This document shows, piece after piece, positions 16,188-24,279 of a stretch of 32,388 nt of DNA (positions within the stretch are counted from its first letter, which is position 1; each line of letters begins with the position of its first letter). The stretch comes from a virus: positions 1 through 32,388 of IMG/VR virus record IMGVR_UViG_3300026519_000539; one strand, 5' to 3'. The position numbers and the translations under genes are program-made. The notes beneath the pieces are model-generated. The model did no database searches, was not told the origin of the DNA, and saw only the letters and a list, made by a program, of their open reading frames with translations.

Positions 16188-17984
16188 TTACGCTTCACCC
16201 TTCATGCGGACGCCACCACGGGGCTCCCCGTGCGCGCCCCGAGCGGAGATATCGCGTTCGAGGCAGGCCAGGGCATCGGTGGGCAAGTAGAGCGTGCCGC
16301 GCCTGGCGTGCGGGTCGACTTCGATGCGATCGACGAAGGCGCGGACGAGCCGCCTGGATTCGAGCGTGGCCGAACCTTCTGCAAGGATTGTGTCGATCCG
16401 GCGGAACCGGTCTTCGGCCCACGCGCGCAGGTCCGCCTCGGTGAACGGCACGGGCGACGCCACGCGCTTGCGGGCCAGGTGATCCCGCATGGCGTCGCGG
16501 CGCTTGGTCAGGTCGGCCAGCGTCGCCTTGAGTTCGTCCAGGTCGGTGAAGGCCGGGTCGGCGAGCATGGCGACCATCGCCTTGATGCGGCGACTCAGGG
16601 CGTCGATGTCGCGTTGCGTGGGGCCGGATTCGTCATCGCCGGTGTTTCGGTTCCCGGCCATTGCGGCCTTCACGAACGCGTCCACCGCCTCGGCGGCTCC
16701 GTCGTGGTCGCCCAGAACGATCTCACGGATCTTGCCGACGACGAACGCATCGAGGGCATCGGCCGGGATGTTGGTGCAGACGCAGACGGCCTTCCCGCCC
16801 CGGTTGTACCCGGCGTCGGTGTAGTAGCGATACTTGACACGATCGCCGCCGCTGGTCGAATTGATCTTTTTTTGAAGGAAGTGGTGCCCGCAGTTCGTGC
16901 AGAGGATCAGGCCCGACAGCAGCGATCGCTGAACGGGTTTGGCCAAGCCGCCGAGATCGCGCCGATCCGCGACGGCACGGCGGGCCTTCTCGAATGTCTC
17001 CGGCGACACAATCGGCTCGTGGACGCCCTCGACGACGAACCAGTCTTCCTGAGGATTATGCTTTTCGACCCGGCCGCGCTTGGGCCGGAGCGATCCGTCG
17101 CGGGCCACGCCGTTGATTTTGCCCATCGTCCGCCGGTTCCACGCGATCGCGCCGCGGAAGACGGGGTTGGCCAGGATGCGGCTGATCGTGCTGCTTTGCC
17201 AGTAATGACCGTCCAGCCTCGGCACGCCATCTTCGTTGAGGCGGCGGGCGATGTGGTGGTAGCCATAGCCCGCGATGCACTGCTCGTAGATGCGCCTGAC
17301 GACGGCCACGCGGTCGGGCGAGCTGGGCACGAAGCGCACGATGTCGCTCTTGGCCTTCTTGACGGTTTCGCCGGTGTTCAGGATGCGGATGAGCTTGCCG
17401 TCGGGCCCGAACTCCTGCTTGCGGCCGTCGGGCAGCCAGCGGAAGGTCCGCAGCACCTGGCCTGAGGCGGTGCAGTGCTGCTTGTCGTAGCCGTAGGGCG
17501 GCTTGCCGCCGGGCGCGCAGTGCTTGTCCATGATGTGCGAGATCGTGCCGCGGATGCAATCTCGCGACAGCTTCACGCTGTATTGGCGGGCCTGCCACGA
17601 CTTCACGCCCTGGAGCAGCTCGCCTTCCTCGCCATCGGGTATGCCCTCGGCGCAGAAGATCGCGTCCACCCCGGCGACATGCAGACGGTGCAGGTAGAAG
17701 CCCGTCTCGTTCGTGCCGCCGCGCGAGAAGCGGGAGATGTCGTAGCAGAGGACGGCAGCGAACCCGCCACCGCCCTCCGCATCCGCGATCATCCGCTCGA
17801 ACGCGACCCGGCCCTTGGCGCTGGTGCCGCTGATGGCGTCGTCGATATACCACCGCTCGATGCGGTAGCCGTTCTCCTTGGCCCAGCGCTTGACGAACGC
17901 CTGCTGGTCGGGGATCGACCGCTCCTGCATGTCCGTCGAACGCCGGGCGTAGCCGACGGCCCTGATGGTTCGCTTACGGCTCAT
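16188..17984 (-). CDS. Large serine recombinase (integrase)
   Basis: 598 residues from ATG 17984. The resolvase domain occupies residues 7-150 with catalytic Ser16 in [10 protein letters not shown] and further active-site arginines in SRFSRGG. The recombinase domain (about 160-345) contains [10 protein letters not shown] and the conserved [20 protein letters not shown], then [16 protein letters not shown] zinc ribbon follows (Cys362, Cys365, with Cys401/Cys403), then a coiled-coil region and a C-terminal tail. This is the complete domain set of large serine integrases, which integrate and excise phages and other elements at short att sites. The start overlaps the HARE-HTH gene by ATGA. Its end lies near the proposed element junction. 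Confidence 0.95.
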   Translation of the reverse strand: MSRKRTIRAVGYARRSTDMQERSIPDQQAFVKRWAKENGYRIERWYIDDAISGTSAKGRVAFERMIADAEGGGGFAAVLCYDISRFSRGGTNETGFYLHRLHVAGVDAIFCAEGIPDGEEGELLQGVKSWQARQYSVKLSRDCIRGTISHIMDKHCAPGGKPPYGYDKQHCTASGQVLRTFRWLPDGRKQEFGPDGKLIRILNTGETVKKAKSDIVRFVPSSPDRVAVVRRIYEQCIAGYGYHHIARRLNEDGVPRLDGHYWQSSTISRILANPVFRGAIAWNRRTMGKINGVARDGSLRPKRGRVEKHNPQEDWFVVEGVHEPIVSPETFEKARRAVADRRDLGGLAKPVQRSLLSGLILCTNCGHHFLQKKINSTSGGDRVKYRYYTDAGYNRGGKAVCVCTNIPADALDAFVVGKIREIVLGDHDGAAEAVDAFVKAAMAGNRNTGDDESGPTQRDIDALSRRIKAMVAMLADPAFTDLDELKATLADLTKRRDAMRDHLARKRVASPVPFTEADLRAWAEDRFRRIDTILAEGSATLESRRLVRAFVDRIEVDPHARRGTLYLPTDALACLERDISARGAHGEPRGGVRMKGEA

Positions 17985-18394
17985 TTGCGGCCCGCCTTCG
18001 CTGCGGTGAACAGGCCGCGATCGACCTTCTTGAAGCGGGCGTCTTTGCCCTTGGCTGCGATCTCGCGGATGATGGCGGCGTAGAGCGTGGCCGATGGCGT
18101 CTTGCCGCTGGTCTGCCACAGGCCCTTGGCGATGGCCTGCTCGACGATCTCCTTGCAGGTCATCGGCTTCTTGGACTTGGCCAGCATTTCGGCAGCGATG
18201 TCGAGGATGCCCTTGCGTTTGGCGGCGGGCTTGGCCTTGGGCTTCGATCCGCCCTTGGCGGCGGGTTTGGCCCGTGTCGCGGCCTTGGCCGTCTTGGCCT
18301 TCGGGGTCGCCTTGGGCGTGCCCTTGGCCTTGGTCGCGGCCGTGGTGGCCCGGGTGGTCTTCTTCGCGGTCTTCTTGGTCGCCTTCGTGGTCAT
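17981..18394 (-). CDS. HARE-HTH protein with histone H1-like basic tail
   Basis: 137 residues from ATG 18394, with AAGGAG seven bases upstream. Residues 1-61 are Lys/Ala/Thr/Pro repeats ([20 protein letters not shown]) like bacterial histone H1-like proteins. Residues 62-131 form a winged helix of the HARE-HTH type ([20 protein letters not shown], then [20 protein letters not shown] and [10 protein letters not shown]). HARE-HTH domains are known next to nucleases and DNA-modifying enzymes and in RNA polymerase delta. Being ATGA-coupled to the serine recombinase it may bind DNA during recombination, possibly as a directionality factor, or shield DNA. This is inference. Confidence 0.85.
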   Translation of the reverse strand: MTTKATKKTAKKTTRATTAATKAKGTPKATPKAKTAKAATRAKPAAKGGSKPKAKPAAKRKGILDIAAEMLAKSKKPMTCKEIVEQAIAKGLWQTSGKTPSATLYAAIIREIAAKGKDARFKKVDRGLFTAAKAGRK

Positions 18395-18661
18395 GGTGTT
18401 CTCCTTGGAAAAGGCCTCGTTTCGCCCGGCGAACGCCGCCGGATCGAGGCACAGTGAGGCGGCAAGGACGGCCGAAGGCAAGGCATGTCCGCGAGGAATC
18501 TGCGAATGTGGGGAACTTCGCCGCAATGTGGGCAACCGGGCCGACCGGGGCCGAATCCGGTCGCCAAAAGCGGACCGGACAGGCGCACGAAAGTCTGTCT
18601 ATATTGGCTGCTGTTCCCGCACGCCTCACCGGCAAGCCGTCGCCGGGAAGGAACCATCGCC
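18395..18661. other. Non-coding stretch upstream of HARE-HTH/recombinase operon
   Basis: No gene could be supported here. It must contain the promoter for the HARE-HTH/recombinase pair; an AATATAG element on the minus strand around 18598-18606 is a possible -10, without a good -35. Two related words, GCGAATGTGGGGAAC (18502-18516) and GCAATGTGGGCAAC (18523-18536), resemble GCGAATGTCGCCAAG at 18662 and may belong to the repeat field to the right. Confidence 0.5.
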
Positions 18662-18790
18662 GCGAATGTCGCCAAGTTGGCCAACTTGCGCCCCTGCGCA
18701 ACATGCACAACTTTGAACAACTTTGCGCACCTTTGAATCCACGCCCTCGGGTAACTTGCGCATGTTGCGCAAAGTTGCGCTAAGTTGTTC
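18662..18790. repeat. Iteron-like field of direct and inverted repeats next to the RepA-like gene
   Basis: Several repeat types are packed in about 130 bases. A perfect 16-base palindrome CAAGTTGGCCAACTTG is at 18673-18688. CTTTG occurs at 18711, 18721 and 18731, exactly ten bases apart, in the context ACAACTTTG twice then CACCTTTG. On the other side TTGCGC recurs at 18756, 18765 and 18775 with TTGTTC at 18785, again about ten bases apart and in inverted orientation. TGCGCAACATGC (18695-18706) has an exact inverted copy at 18760-18771. Ten-base phasing puts the copies on one face of the helix. This looks like a replication origin, a partition site or an operator bound by the adjacent RepA-like or HARE-HTH protein. 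Confidence 0.75.
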
Positions 18791-20465
18791 AATCTGTTTC
18801 CGGGGCATCTTGCTGCGCATCTTTGAGTTTGCATCGCCACTTACCGCCCTTGCCTTTCTCCTTGTAGATGTCCACGACCGCTTCCTTGGCCCGCCGGAGC
18901 GTGCCCGTGCTGATGTCCCCCGCCTTGGCCGCTTCGGTGAGTTCTGTCGAGAGCATGTCCCCGCCGTGGGCCATCAGCAGGTCGATGACGAACTGGCTCG
19001 CGTCCTCGCGCACCACCGCCTTGCGCCCGCCGTTCATGGCTTCGTCGACCCGCATGTCCACCGGGTCGGGTTCCCAGATCACCCGCGCGGTGTTGCCCGC
19101 CGGTTCGAGCGCGTAGGCCAGGCCGGTCTCGTCTGAGCCGAGGTTGTTCTTGATGGGGACGAACAGACGCCTCCGGCCGGTCTCGTCCTGCTCGTCGCGC
19201 ACCGCGGCCCACACCGCGCGAGCGGCGGCCACGAAGGCCAGCGACCCCATCGCCCGGTAGATCGCCGGCAAAGTGCTGGCCTTGTTGAGATGGGTGACGG
19301 CCAGCAGGGCGACCCGGTGGCGTGAGGCCAACTCAAAGAGCCGCGCGAGCACCGCCCGCACCTCGGCGTTCTTGTGTGAATCGGTCTTGCCCAAGTAGGC
19401 GGTCAGCGGGTCGATCACGACGAGCCTGCAATCGGGCGTCTGCGTGATCGCCGCCTCGAGGGCGACGAGGTCTTCGGTCAGGTCGAAGTCCGTCTCCTGC
19501 GTCTGTCCGGTTGGGATGACGCGACGCACCGCCTGGATCGAGGCGATGCGCGATACATCGGCCTCGGCCGCGTCGAGGCGAGGCCGGATCGTGTCGGCCA
19601 GGTCGTCCTCGGCGTTGAGCAGCACGACCCCGCCCTTGCCGTTGGGCAGCAGCGGCAGGTCCGGCCAAGGCGACCCGCTGGAAACGCGGGCCGCGAGGTC
19701 GAGGGTGACGAAGGATTTGCCCAGCCCCGGATCACCACACAGCAGCGTCAACTTGCCCATGGCGATGCGCCCGGGCCAGAGCCAGCGGATCGACTCGGGC
19801 TGCACATCGCTGAGGCGCACGAGGACCGGGGCCGGTTGGCGGGGCGCTGCGGCTTGAGTTTGTGGTGGCGATGGTGGCTGTGGTCGTTCAGATGCTGGCG
19901 GAAGATCAAGCTCGCCGATACCGGGCAGGGGTGTGAACAAGGCCCACAAGCCGAACACATCAGACCACAGCGAACGGGGCACCTCGCGCCGGTTCAGCGC
20001 TCGTCCGTCCGGCTCCGGCGGGTCGGGCGGCTTGGCGCTACGCCAGTGCAGGTTGATCGGCGTCTCCTCGGCCCACTGCTGCATCACATCGAGCCAGCCG
20101 GGCAGCCCGGCCTTCACACCCGTCGCGCGGGCACGGATGACCTCGTAGGCCCCCTGCATGGCTCCGCGCAGCAGCGCAGCCCGGCGGTCGGTCCAGCGAT
20201 CGGCCCCGGTGCGCCGATGGCCGCCGTAGATGTCGTTGCGGCGGGTGTTCATCCGCTCGGCGAAGTCGGAAGCATCATCGAGGATGCACCTCGCGCACCG
20301 CCTTGCCCCGATGACAAAGCCGACGCGGAAGGCACGCTCGACCTCGGGCGGATTGGCCGGGTCCCAACCGGCGATCCGAACCCCCGGCGGGAGCGCCCGG
20401 ATCAACTCGCCGATGGGGACCGGCCCGTTGAAGCCGCTGTTGTTGGAAGTCGCAGCATCCGTCAT
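18789..20465 (-). CDS. RepA-like AAA ATPase (AAA_25)
   Basis: 558 residues from ATG 20465, which overlaps the previous stop as ATGA. Residues 230-450 form a RecA-like core: Walker A GDPGLGKS at 244-251, Walker B LVVIDPL at about 348-354, and sensor THLNK at 391-395. This is the hexameric helicase/ATPase family of plasmid RepA and phage or satellite replication proteins. The C-terminal 80 residues look like a winged helix (FVIDLLMAHGGDMLSTELTE). The N-terminal 180 residues, including the pair Cys57-x-x-Cys60 and a helical part, are not recognised. The repeat field begins at its stop codon, supporting a replication initiator or origin-loading role. Confidence 0.85.
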   Translation of the reverse strand: MTDAATSNNSGFNGPVPIGELIRALPPGVRIAGWDPANPPEVERAFRVGFVIGARRCARCILDDASDFAERMNTRRNDIYGGHRRTGADRWTDRRAALLRGAMQGAYEVIRARATGVKAGLPGWLDVMQQWAEETPINLHWRSAKPPDPPEPDGRALNRREVPRSLWSDVFGLWALFTPLPGIGELDLPPASERPQPPSPPQTQAAAPRQPAPVLVRLSDVQPESIRWLWPGRIAMGKLTLLCGDPGLGKSFVTLDLAARVSSGSPWPDLPLLPNGKGGVVLLNAEDDLADTIRPRLDAAEADVSRIASIQAVRRVIPTGQTQETDFDLTEDLVALEAAITQTPDCRLVVIDPLTAYLGKTDSHKNAEVRAVLARLFELASRHRVALLAVTHLNKASTLPAIYRAMGSLAFVAAARAVWAAVRDEQDETGRRRLFVPIKNNLGSDETGLAYALEPAGNTARVIWEPDPVDMRVDEAMNGGRKAVVREDASQFVIDLLMAHGGDMLSTELTEAAKAGDISTGTLRRAKEAVVDIYKEKGKGGKWRCKLKDAQQDAPETD

Positions 20466-20659
20466 GCCGCCTCTCCCCGCTCGCGTCGCCACTCGGCCAG
20501 CAGCCAGGCGGTCAGGGCCTCGACCCGCTGATTCCACCGATCTACCGCTTCCACCGTGTGCTCACTATCACGAAGTGAAAGTGAGAAGGGGCGGCCGAAC
20601 TGCACCCGCATCTCGAACTTGCCGACGCGCTCCGTCGCGTCCTTCTTGAGCGTCTCCAT
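20462..20659 (-). CDS. Small hypothetical protein upstream of RepA-like gene
   Basis: 65 residues starting with ATG 20659 (METLKKDATERVGKFEMRVQ), then FGRPFSLSLRDSEHTVEAVD and WLLAEWRRERGEAA. A mixed alpha/beta small protein without recognisable motif. It is ATGA-coupled to the RepA-like ATPase, so a helper or regulator of replication is possible. No family assigned. Confidence 0.65.
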   Translation of the reverse strand: METLKKDATERVGKFEMRVQFGRPFSLSLRDSEHTVEAVDRWNQRVEALTAWLLAEWRRERGEAA

Positions 20660-20805
20660 GCTCTTTCTCCACTGCGATCGCGCAGGCCGACCGGGCGGCC
20701 CTTGCCTTTGTCGTTCCTCTCTGGTGTCGGATGGTTCGTTTGCTGGGTTGCTGGGTTGGTCGGTCGATCAGTTGGCCATCGGAATCATCTGGAAAAGCAG
20801 GCGGC

Positions 20806-20835
20806 GGACCGGCACGCAGGAGAACACGCCGGTCC
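20806..20835 (-). terminator. Possible intrinsic terminator after the second capsid gene
   Basis: GGACCGGC and GCCGGTCC form an eight-base-pair GC hairpin with a 14-base loop, about 20 bases beyond the stop of the second capsid gene. Reading the minus strand, it is followed within ten bases by a short T run (CTTTTCC), so it is a weak candidate. Confidence 0.35.
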
Positions 20836-20853
20836 ACACGCCCGCAGGTCCCC

Positions 20854-22737
20854 TTACGCCTCGCCCTTGGATCGCACCGCCGCACGGGGATCGACCAATG
20901 CAGTGCCGAAGTCGTGATAGACACGCCACGACGCCGCCAGCCGGTTGACATCCTGATCGAGGCCGAAGAACTCGACCGTCGGTGACTGCCTGCCCTGCAA
21001 GAACGCCACGACCATCGCCGCGTTGCTCGGGGCGCTGAACAGATACCAGTGCTTGTCGCTGGCCGCCGACCCGTACTTGGTCGCGTTGTTCAGCCGAGGC
21101 TCGACCTCGATCGAGACCGCACGCCGAAGGCTGTTGCCCGTCGGCTGCTTCTCAGCGATCTGCTGGATGAACTCGCTTTCCAGGATCGCCTTGGCCGTCG
21201 TCTGCAACTCCGGCGGCACCAGCAGCGTCCTCGGGCGCAGATCGAGGTCGTTGCCCTCGGAATCTCTCTGCGTCAACATCGCGGTGATCGCCTGCGCCAA
21301 GGCGTCGATCCCCAGCGCGGTGTCCACCCCTTCGAGCAGGTTGCCGTTGCCCGCCGAGAAGAATCCGCCCGCGTTGGCCAGCAGGACCTCGTAAACCAGA
21401 TCGTTGAGCCGCCGCATCGCCGCCCGCCCGAAGGCCCGAGCGGTGTCATCGAAGACGCCGAGGTCGTCGTTGACCAGATCGCGGCGGTCGATGCTCAGCA
21501 CCTTGCCGAAGGTGTCGATCTTGTAGGTGGCCATCCACTCACTGACGCTGCCGTACTTGAGTTCGCCGCCGGGTGCGACCTGTTGCAAGCTGCCCGTGAA
21601 CGAGGGCCGGATGGCCGTCTGGTCCTTGAAGTCGCCCACGGAACGGACGACCGCGAAGGATCGCCAGGTCGAAGGTGACTCGTTGTAGGCGTCGAGCAGC
21701 ACCTTGTTGGCAACATTGCCCAGCGCCACCGGCAAGCTCGTGGTGCTCAGCGCCGCCTTCACCATCTCCTCTCGACCACGGGGTTCATCCACGCCGTCAA
21801 GACGCAGGGCAGCCCGGCACAGGTCCAGCGCATGCGTCGCCCGGAGACTTTCGCCATGCTCCATTGCCAACGCGCCCAGCGATTGCTCGCCGAGTTCGGC
21901 CAGCCCCATGCGATTGAGCAGCGCCGCCTCGAGCGTGGTCACGCCGCCGACCGACATCTGGTGCCGAACACCAGATACCATGGGTCGAGATTCACGCAGG
22001 ATGTTGAGCACCTGGGCCGTCAGGTCCTTGACCTCGATCTCCCCGGCGATGGCCGCCGCCTTGAGCTCGTCCACCTTCTGCTGGCTCACGCCCCAGGTGC
22101 CGCTCGGCGCGCGGCAGACATTCTCGATCTGTTGCAGCCGGTCGCGCTCATCGGCGCGGATCGCCTGCTCATCAACTTGAACTTCCGTGTTCATTGCAAT
22201 CCCTTCCTTCCGTGCAGCCGCGATGGCGACCGATGTGTTCGCGTCCGCCCCCAACGGCGTGATGCTCACTTCCCGGAGTGTGCCCTTGCGCACCAGCGTA
22301 AATCCGCCCGCCGCCGAGAGCGTCCTTCCATTGACTTCGATGGTTTCGCCGGGCGCGATGCGCTCGTGCTCGATCGGCACGACGCCGACGCTGGCCTGGA
22401 ACTGAAACCCACCCCGCGACATCTCGACGATCTGCCTGGCCGCATCGCCCGCACCCGACAGCACGCCCTCAACGACCAGCTTCCCATCGTTGATTGACGC
22501 CTGGCCGTGCCCGACGACCCCCGACACCCGCGCGTCGTGGTCGGCCAGCAGCGCGATCTGCCCCGACGCATCAAGACCATCGAGGTCGATGGCGACGGGT
22601 CCCCATGACCCGACCGCCATGATCCCCCCGGAGTAGGCAACGACGGAAATCGTCGGCCGCTTGCGATCGGCAGCCGCAGCCTCAATCTCCACGCCCGAGG
22701 CGGTGAAGAGCAGGTCATCCTTGACCAAGGTCGTCAT
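20854..22737 (-). CDS. Second fused prohead protease/major capsid protein
   Basis: 627 residues from ATG 22737, with GGGAGGGG just upstream. The N-terminal ~175 residues are an S78-type prohead protease: His67 in LLADHDARVSG and Ser116 in FQASVG match the catalytic His and Ser of the family. The C-terminal part (from about residue 290) is an HK97-fold capsid protein, with NKVLLDAY, RSVGDFK, VAPGGELKYG, IDRRDLVNDDL and GVDTALGIDALAQA. Nearly every one of these motifs is shared with the phage capsid at 27462-29528, so the two are paralogues, although clearly diverged. There is no portal, terminase or tail gene beside it; its neighbours are a sigma-like protein and a RepA-like ATPase. It could form a capsid of its own or redirect the phage capsid. 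Confidence 0.93.
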   Translation of the reverse strand: MTTLVKDDLLFTASGVEIEAAAADRKRPTISVVAYSGGIMAVGSWGPVAIDLDGLDASGQIALLADHDARVSGVVGHGQASINDGKLVVEGVLSGAGDAARQIVEMSRGGFQFQASVGVVPIEHERIAPGETIEVNGRTLSAAGGFTLVRKGTLREVSITPLGADANTSVAIAAARKEGIAMNTEVQVDEQAIRADERDRLQQIENVCRAPSGTWGVSQQKVDELKAAAIAGEIEVKDLTAQVLNILRESRPMVSGVRHQMSVGGVTTLEAALLNRMGLAELGEQSLGALAMEHGESLRATHALDLCRAALRLDGVDEPRGREEMVKAALSTTSLPVALGNVANKVLLDAYNESPSTWRSFAVVRSVGDFKDQTAIRPSFTGSLQQVAPGGELKYGSVSEWMATYKIDTFGKVLSIDRRDLVNDDLGVFDDTARAFGRAAMRRLNDLVYEVLLANAGGFFSAGNGNLLEGVDTALGIDALAQAITAMLTQRDSEGNDLDLRPRTLLVPPELQTTAKAILESEFIQQIAEKQPTGNSLRRAVSIEVEPRLNNATKYGSAASDKHWYLFSAPSNAAMVVAFLQGRQSPTVEFFGLDQDVNRLAASWRVYHDFGTALVDPRAAVRSKGEA

Positions 22738-23323
22738 AGTCCCCTCCCATCTTGTGCGGATTGAAACCGGCAGCCAGCATCTTCGGCCCCAGCAATCTGA
22801 GCCTGTAGCGAATGGTGCCCTCCCGCACCTTCAACCGTCGGGCCGCCTCGCTGACATTGCCGCCACATTCGATGACCAACCGGCACAGAGCACGGCTTTC
22901 CTCGCTGTCGATGAACTTGAGGATGTCGTCGGTGGTCCAGCCCGACCCCCGCAGGTCGCCAGGCCTGCGAATCCTGATGTAGGTGCGCGGCTTGTTCCCA
23001 TCGTCATCATCGCCGCCATCCGAAACACGGGTCTCCAACTCGTCCAGCTGAACGAAACGGTCGGCGTGTTTCCTGTTCTCGCGTTTGATGTAGTCGATCA
23101 TCGCCCGGTCGATGACCGTGTAGATCAGCGTCGTCTCCTTGGCCCCACGCGAGGAGTCATACCGGGGCGGATTGCTGACCAGTTTCAGCAGCGCTTCCTG
23201 CACCGCGTCGTCATGGTCGATGTGCTTCGGACACCGCTTCTTGGCCAGCTTGTACGCGAACTTCTTCGCGCTCTTGATCAGGTCCGGCGTCAGTTCGAGT
23301 TCGGGTTTCAGGGGGTCCATCAT
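22715..23323 (-). CDS. Sigma-70-like (ECF-type) protein
   Basis: 202 residues from ATG 23323, favoured because GAGGAGG lies nine bases upstream. Residues about 12-85 resemble sigma region 2 (HIDHDDAVQEALLKLV, then TTLIYTVIDRAMIDYIKREN). A Fis-like or region-4-like helix-turn-helix follows at about 150-180 (CGGNVSEAARRLKVREGTIR). Between them is an acidic Asp-rich linker (GGDDDDGNK). It overlaps the second capsid gene by 23 bases and should be cotranscribed with it. It may switch on element or phage late promoters; whether it can replace a sigma factor is unknown. Confidence 0.75.
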   Translation of the reverse strand: MMDPLKPELELTPDLIKSAKKFAYKLAKKRCPKHIDHDDAVQEALLKLVSNPPRYDSSRGAKETTLIYTVIDRAMIDYIKRENRKHADRFVQLDELETRVSDGGDDDDGNKPRTYIRIRRPGDLRGSGWTTDDILKFIDSEESRALCRLVIECGGNVSEAARRLKVREGTIRYRLRLLGPKMLAAGFNPHKMGGDYDDLGQG

Positions 23324-23327
23324 GCAA

Positions 23328-23873
23328 TCAGACCTCCTCGCCGCGCTCGAGCCGCTCCTTGATGTCATCGCACAGCGTGAAGCAGATTTTCGCAGGCTCG
23401 ATGCCGATCAGGTTGCCATCGTCATCGGTCACGCCGCGAGACGGAACCCGGTGCATGACGAAGTACTGGTCGTCCTCGGGCACATGCCGTCCGTACTCCT
23501 TGGACGCACGCTCGGCGGCCTCGCGCAGCGGGCGGAGGAAGTCCGCATACCGGCACCCGAAGGCCTGGCACATCGCGGCGTACGGCACGAAGATCTGAGC
23601 ATCCTCGAAGTGCTCGGCAGCGGCATCCACATCGGCCTGCGTCCACGCATCCCGGTCGGTGGGTTTCACGACACCGTTCTCGATGAGCATCTCGAGCATC
23701 ATCGGCTTGCAGTCGTAGCCGCGCGACCGCAGGTGGTTGGCCGCCGACGCCAGGTTCATCGGGAACATCTGCTCCCGCTCCTGCTCAGCCGCCGCCCGGA
23801 ACGCCGGGTCGCTGCCCGCCGGTGGATTCAGCCGAAGCTCGACATACTCGTCAAAGGACATTCCGATCCGCAT
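23328..23873 (-). CDS. Hypothetical protein, first gene of the capsid-2 operon
   Basis: 181 residues from ATG 23873, with AAGGAG eight bases upstream. Contents: SFDEYVELRLNPPAGSDPAF, then FPMNLASAANHLRSRGYDCK followed by a segment resembling a helix-turn-helix (MLEMLIENGVVKPTDRDAWT, then ADVDAAAEHF), and a C-terminal half with HRVPSRGVTDDDGNLIGIEP. It may bind DNA, for example as a regulator or small terminase-like subunit, but I do not recognise a family. The sigma-like gene follows after four bases. Confidence 0.6.
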   Translation of the reverse strand: MRIGMSFDEYVELRLNPPAGSDPAFRAAAEQEREQMFPMNLASAANHLRSRGYDCKPMMLEMLIENGVVKPTDRDAWTQADVDAAAEHFEDAQIFVPYAAMCQAFGCRYADFLRPLREAAERASKEYGRHVPEDDQYFVMHRVPSRGVTDDDGNLIGIEPAKICFTLCDDIKERLERGEEV

Positions 23874-24279
23874 ACGATGGTCTCCTTGGCAGGGGTTTGT
23901 GACGGGGCAGGCCGAGTGGCCTCCCTATCTCGTTATTCCTCGCCGAGGAGGCGATTCGTAAAGCGGGGAGTAGATTTTTTTCGAGATGCGGCTGTCAGCT
24001 GACCGGGAAGAGGGTTTGAGCAATGCCCTCGATCCATCATCCGTCTGGTGTAAGTCACTACTGCTACCAATTTTGCGGCGAGGTTGCTAGGGCAATGCTG
24101 TCTAGTCGTTCGAAGCATCAGGATCAACTGGCATCTGTTCGCCTCCCGGGACCACCCTGGCCATCCATCTCCCATATCCAGTCGCGATGGGAAACTCCGA
24201 CAATATCCTCTCCAAAAATCAAAGCTTAGCAGACTGGCATCGGTTGGCCTGCGTGACGGCCGTCTGATACACTATCGAC
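23874..24279. other. Divergent intergenic region between capsid-2 operon and PLD nuclease
   Basis: 406 bases without a supportable gene. It should hold promoters for the minus-strand operon and the plus-strand nuclease. Near 23965-23974 there is a run of seven T. A short inverted repeat CCTCG/CGAGG is near 23938-23950. GC content is lower than in the adjacent genes. A possible element boundary could also lie here. Confidence 0.5.
24244..24273 (+). promoter_or_regulatory. Possible promoter of the PLD nuclease gene
   Basis: TTGGCC at 24244-24249 and TACACT at 24268-24273 are separated by 18 bases and lie just before ATG 24280, so the transcript would be leaderless or nearly so. Both hexamers match only about four of six consensus bases. 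Confidence 0.3.

Noticed and set aside
16080-17465. Plus-strand open frame of 461 codons
   Set aside because: It is antisense to the serine recombinase, whose domains are complete and well recognised; high GC explains the absence of stops.
18391-18710. Upstream extension of the recombinase frame to 18710
   Set aside because: The part before the ATG at 17984 is antisense or out of frame to the HARE-HTH gene and reads as low-complexity sequence; the ATGA overlap and domain start support 17984.
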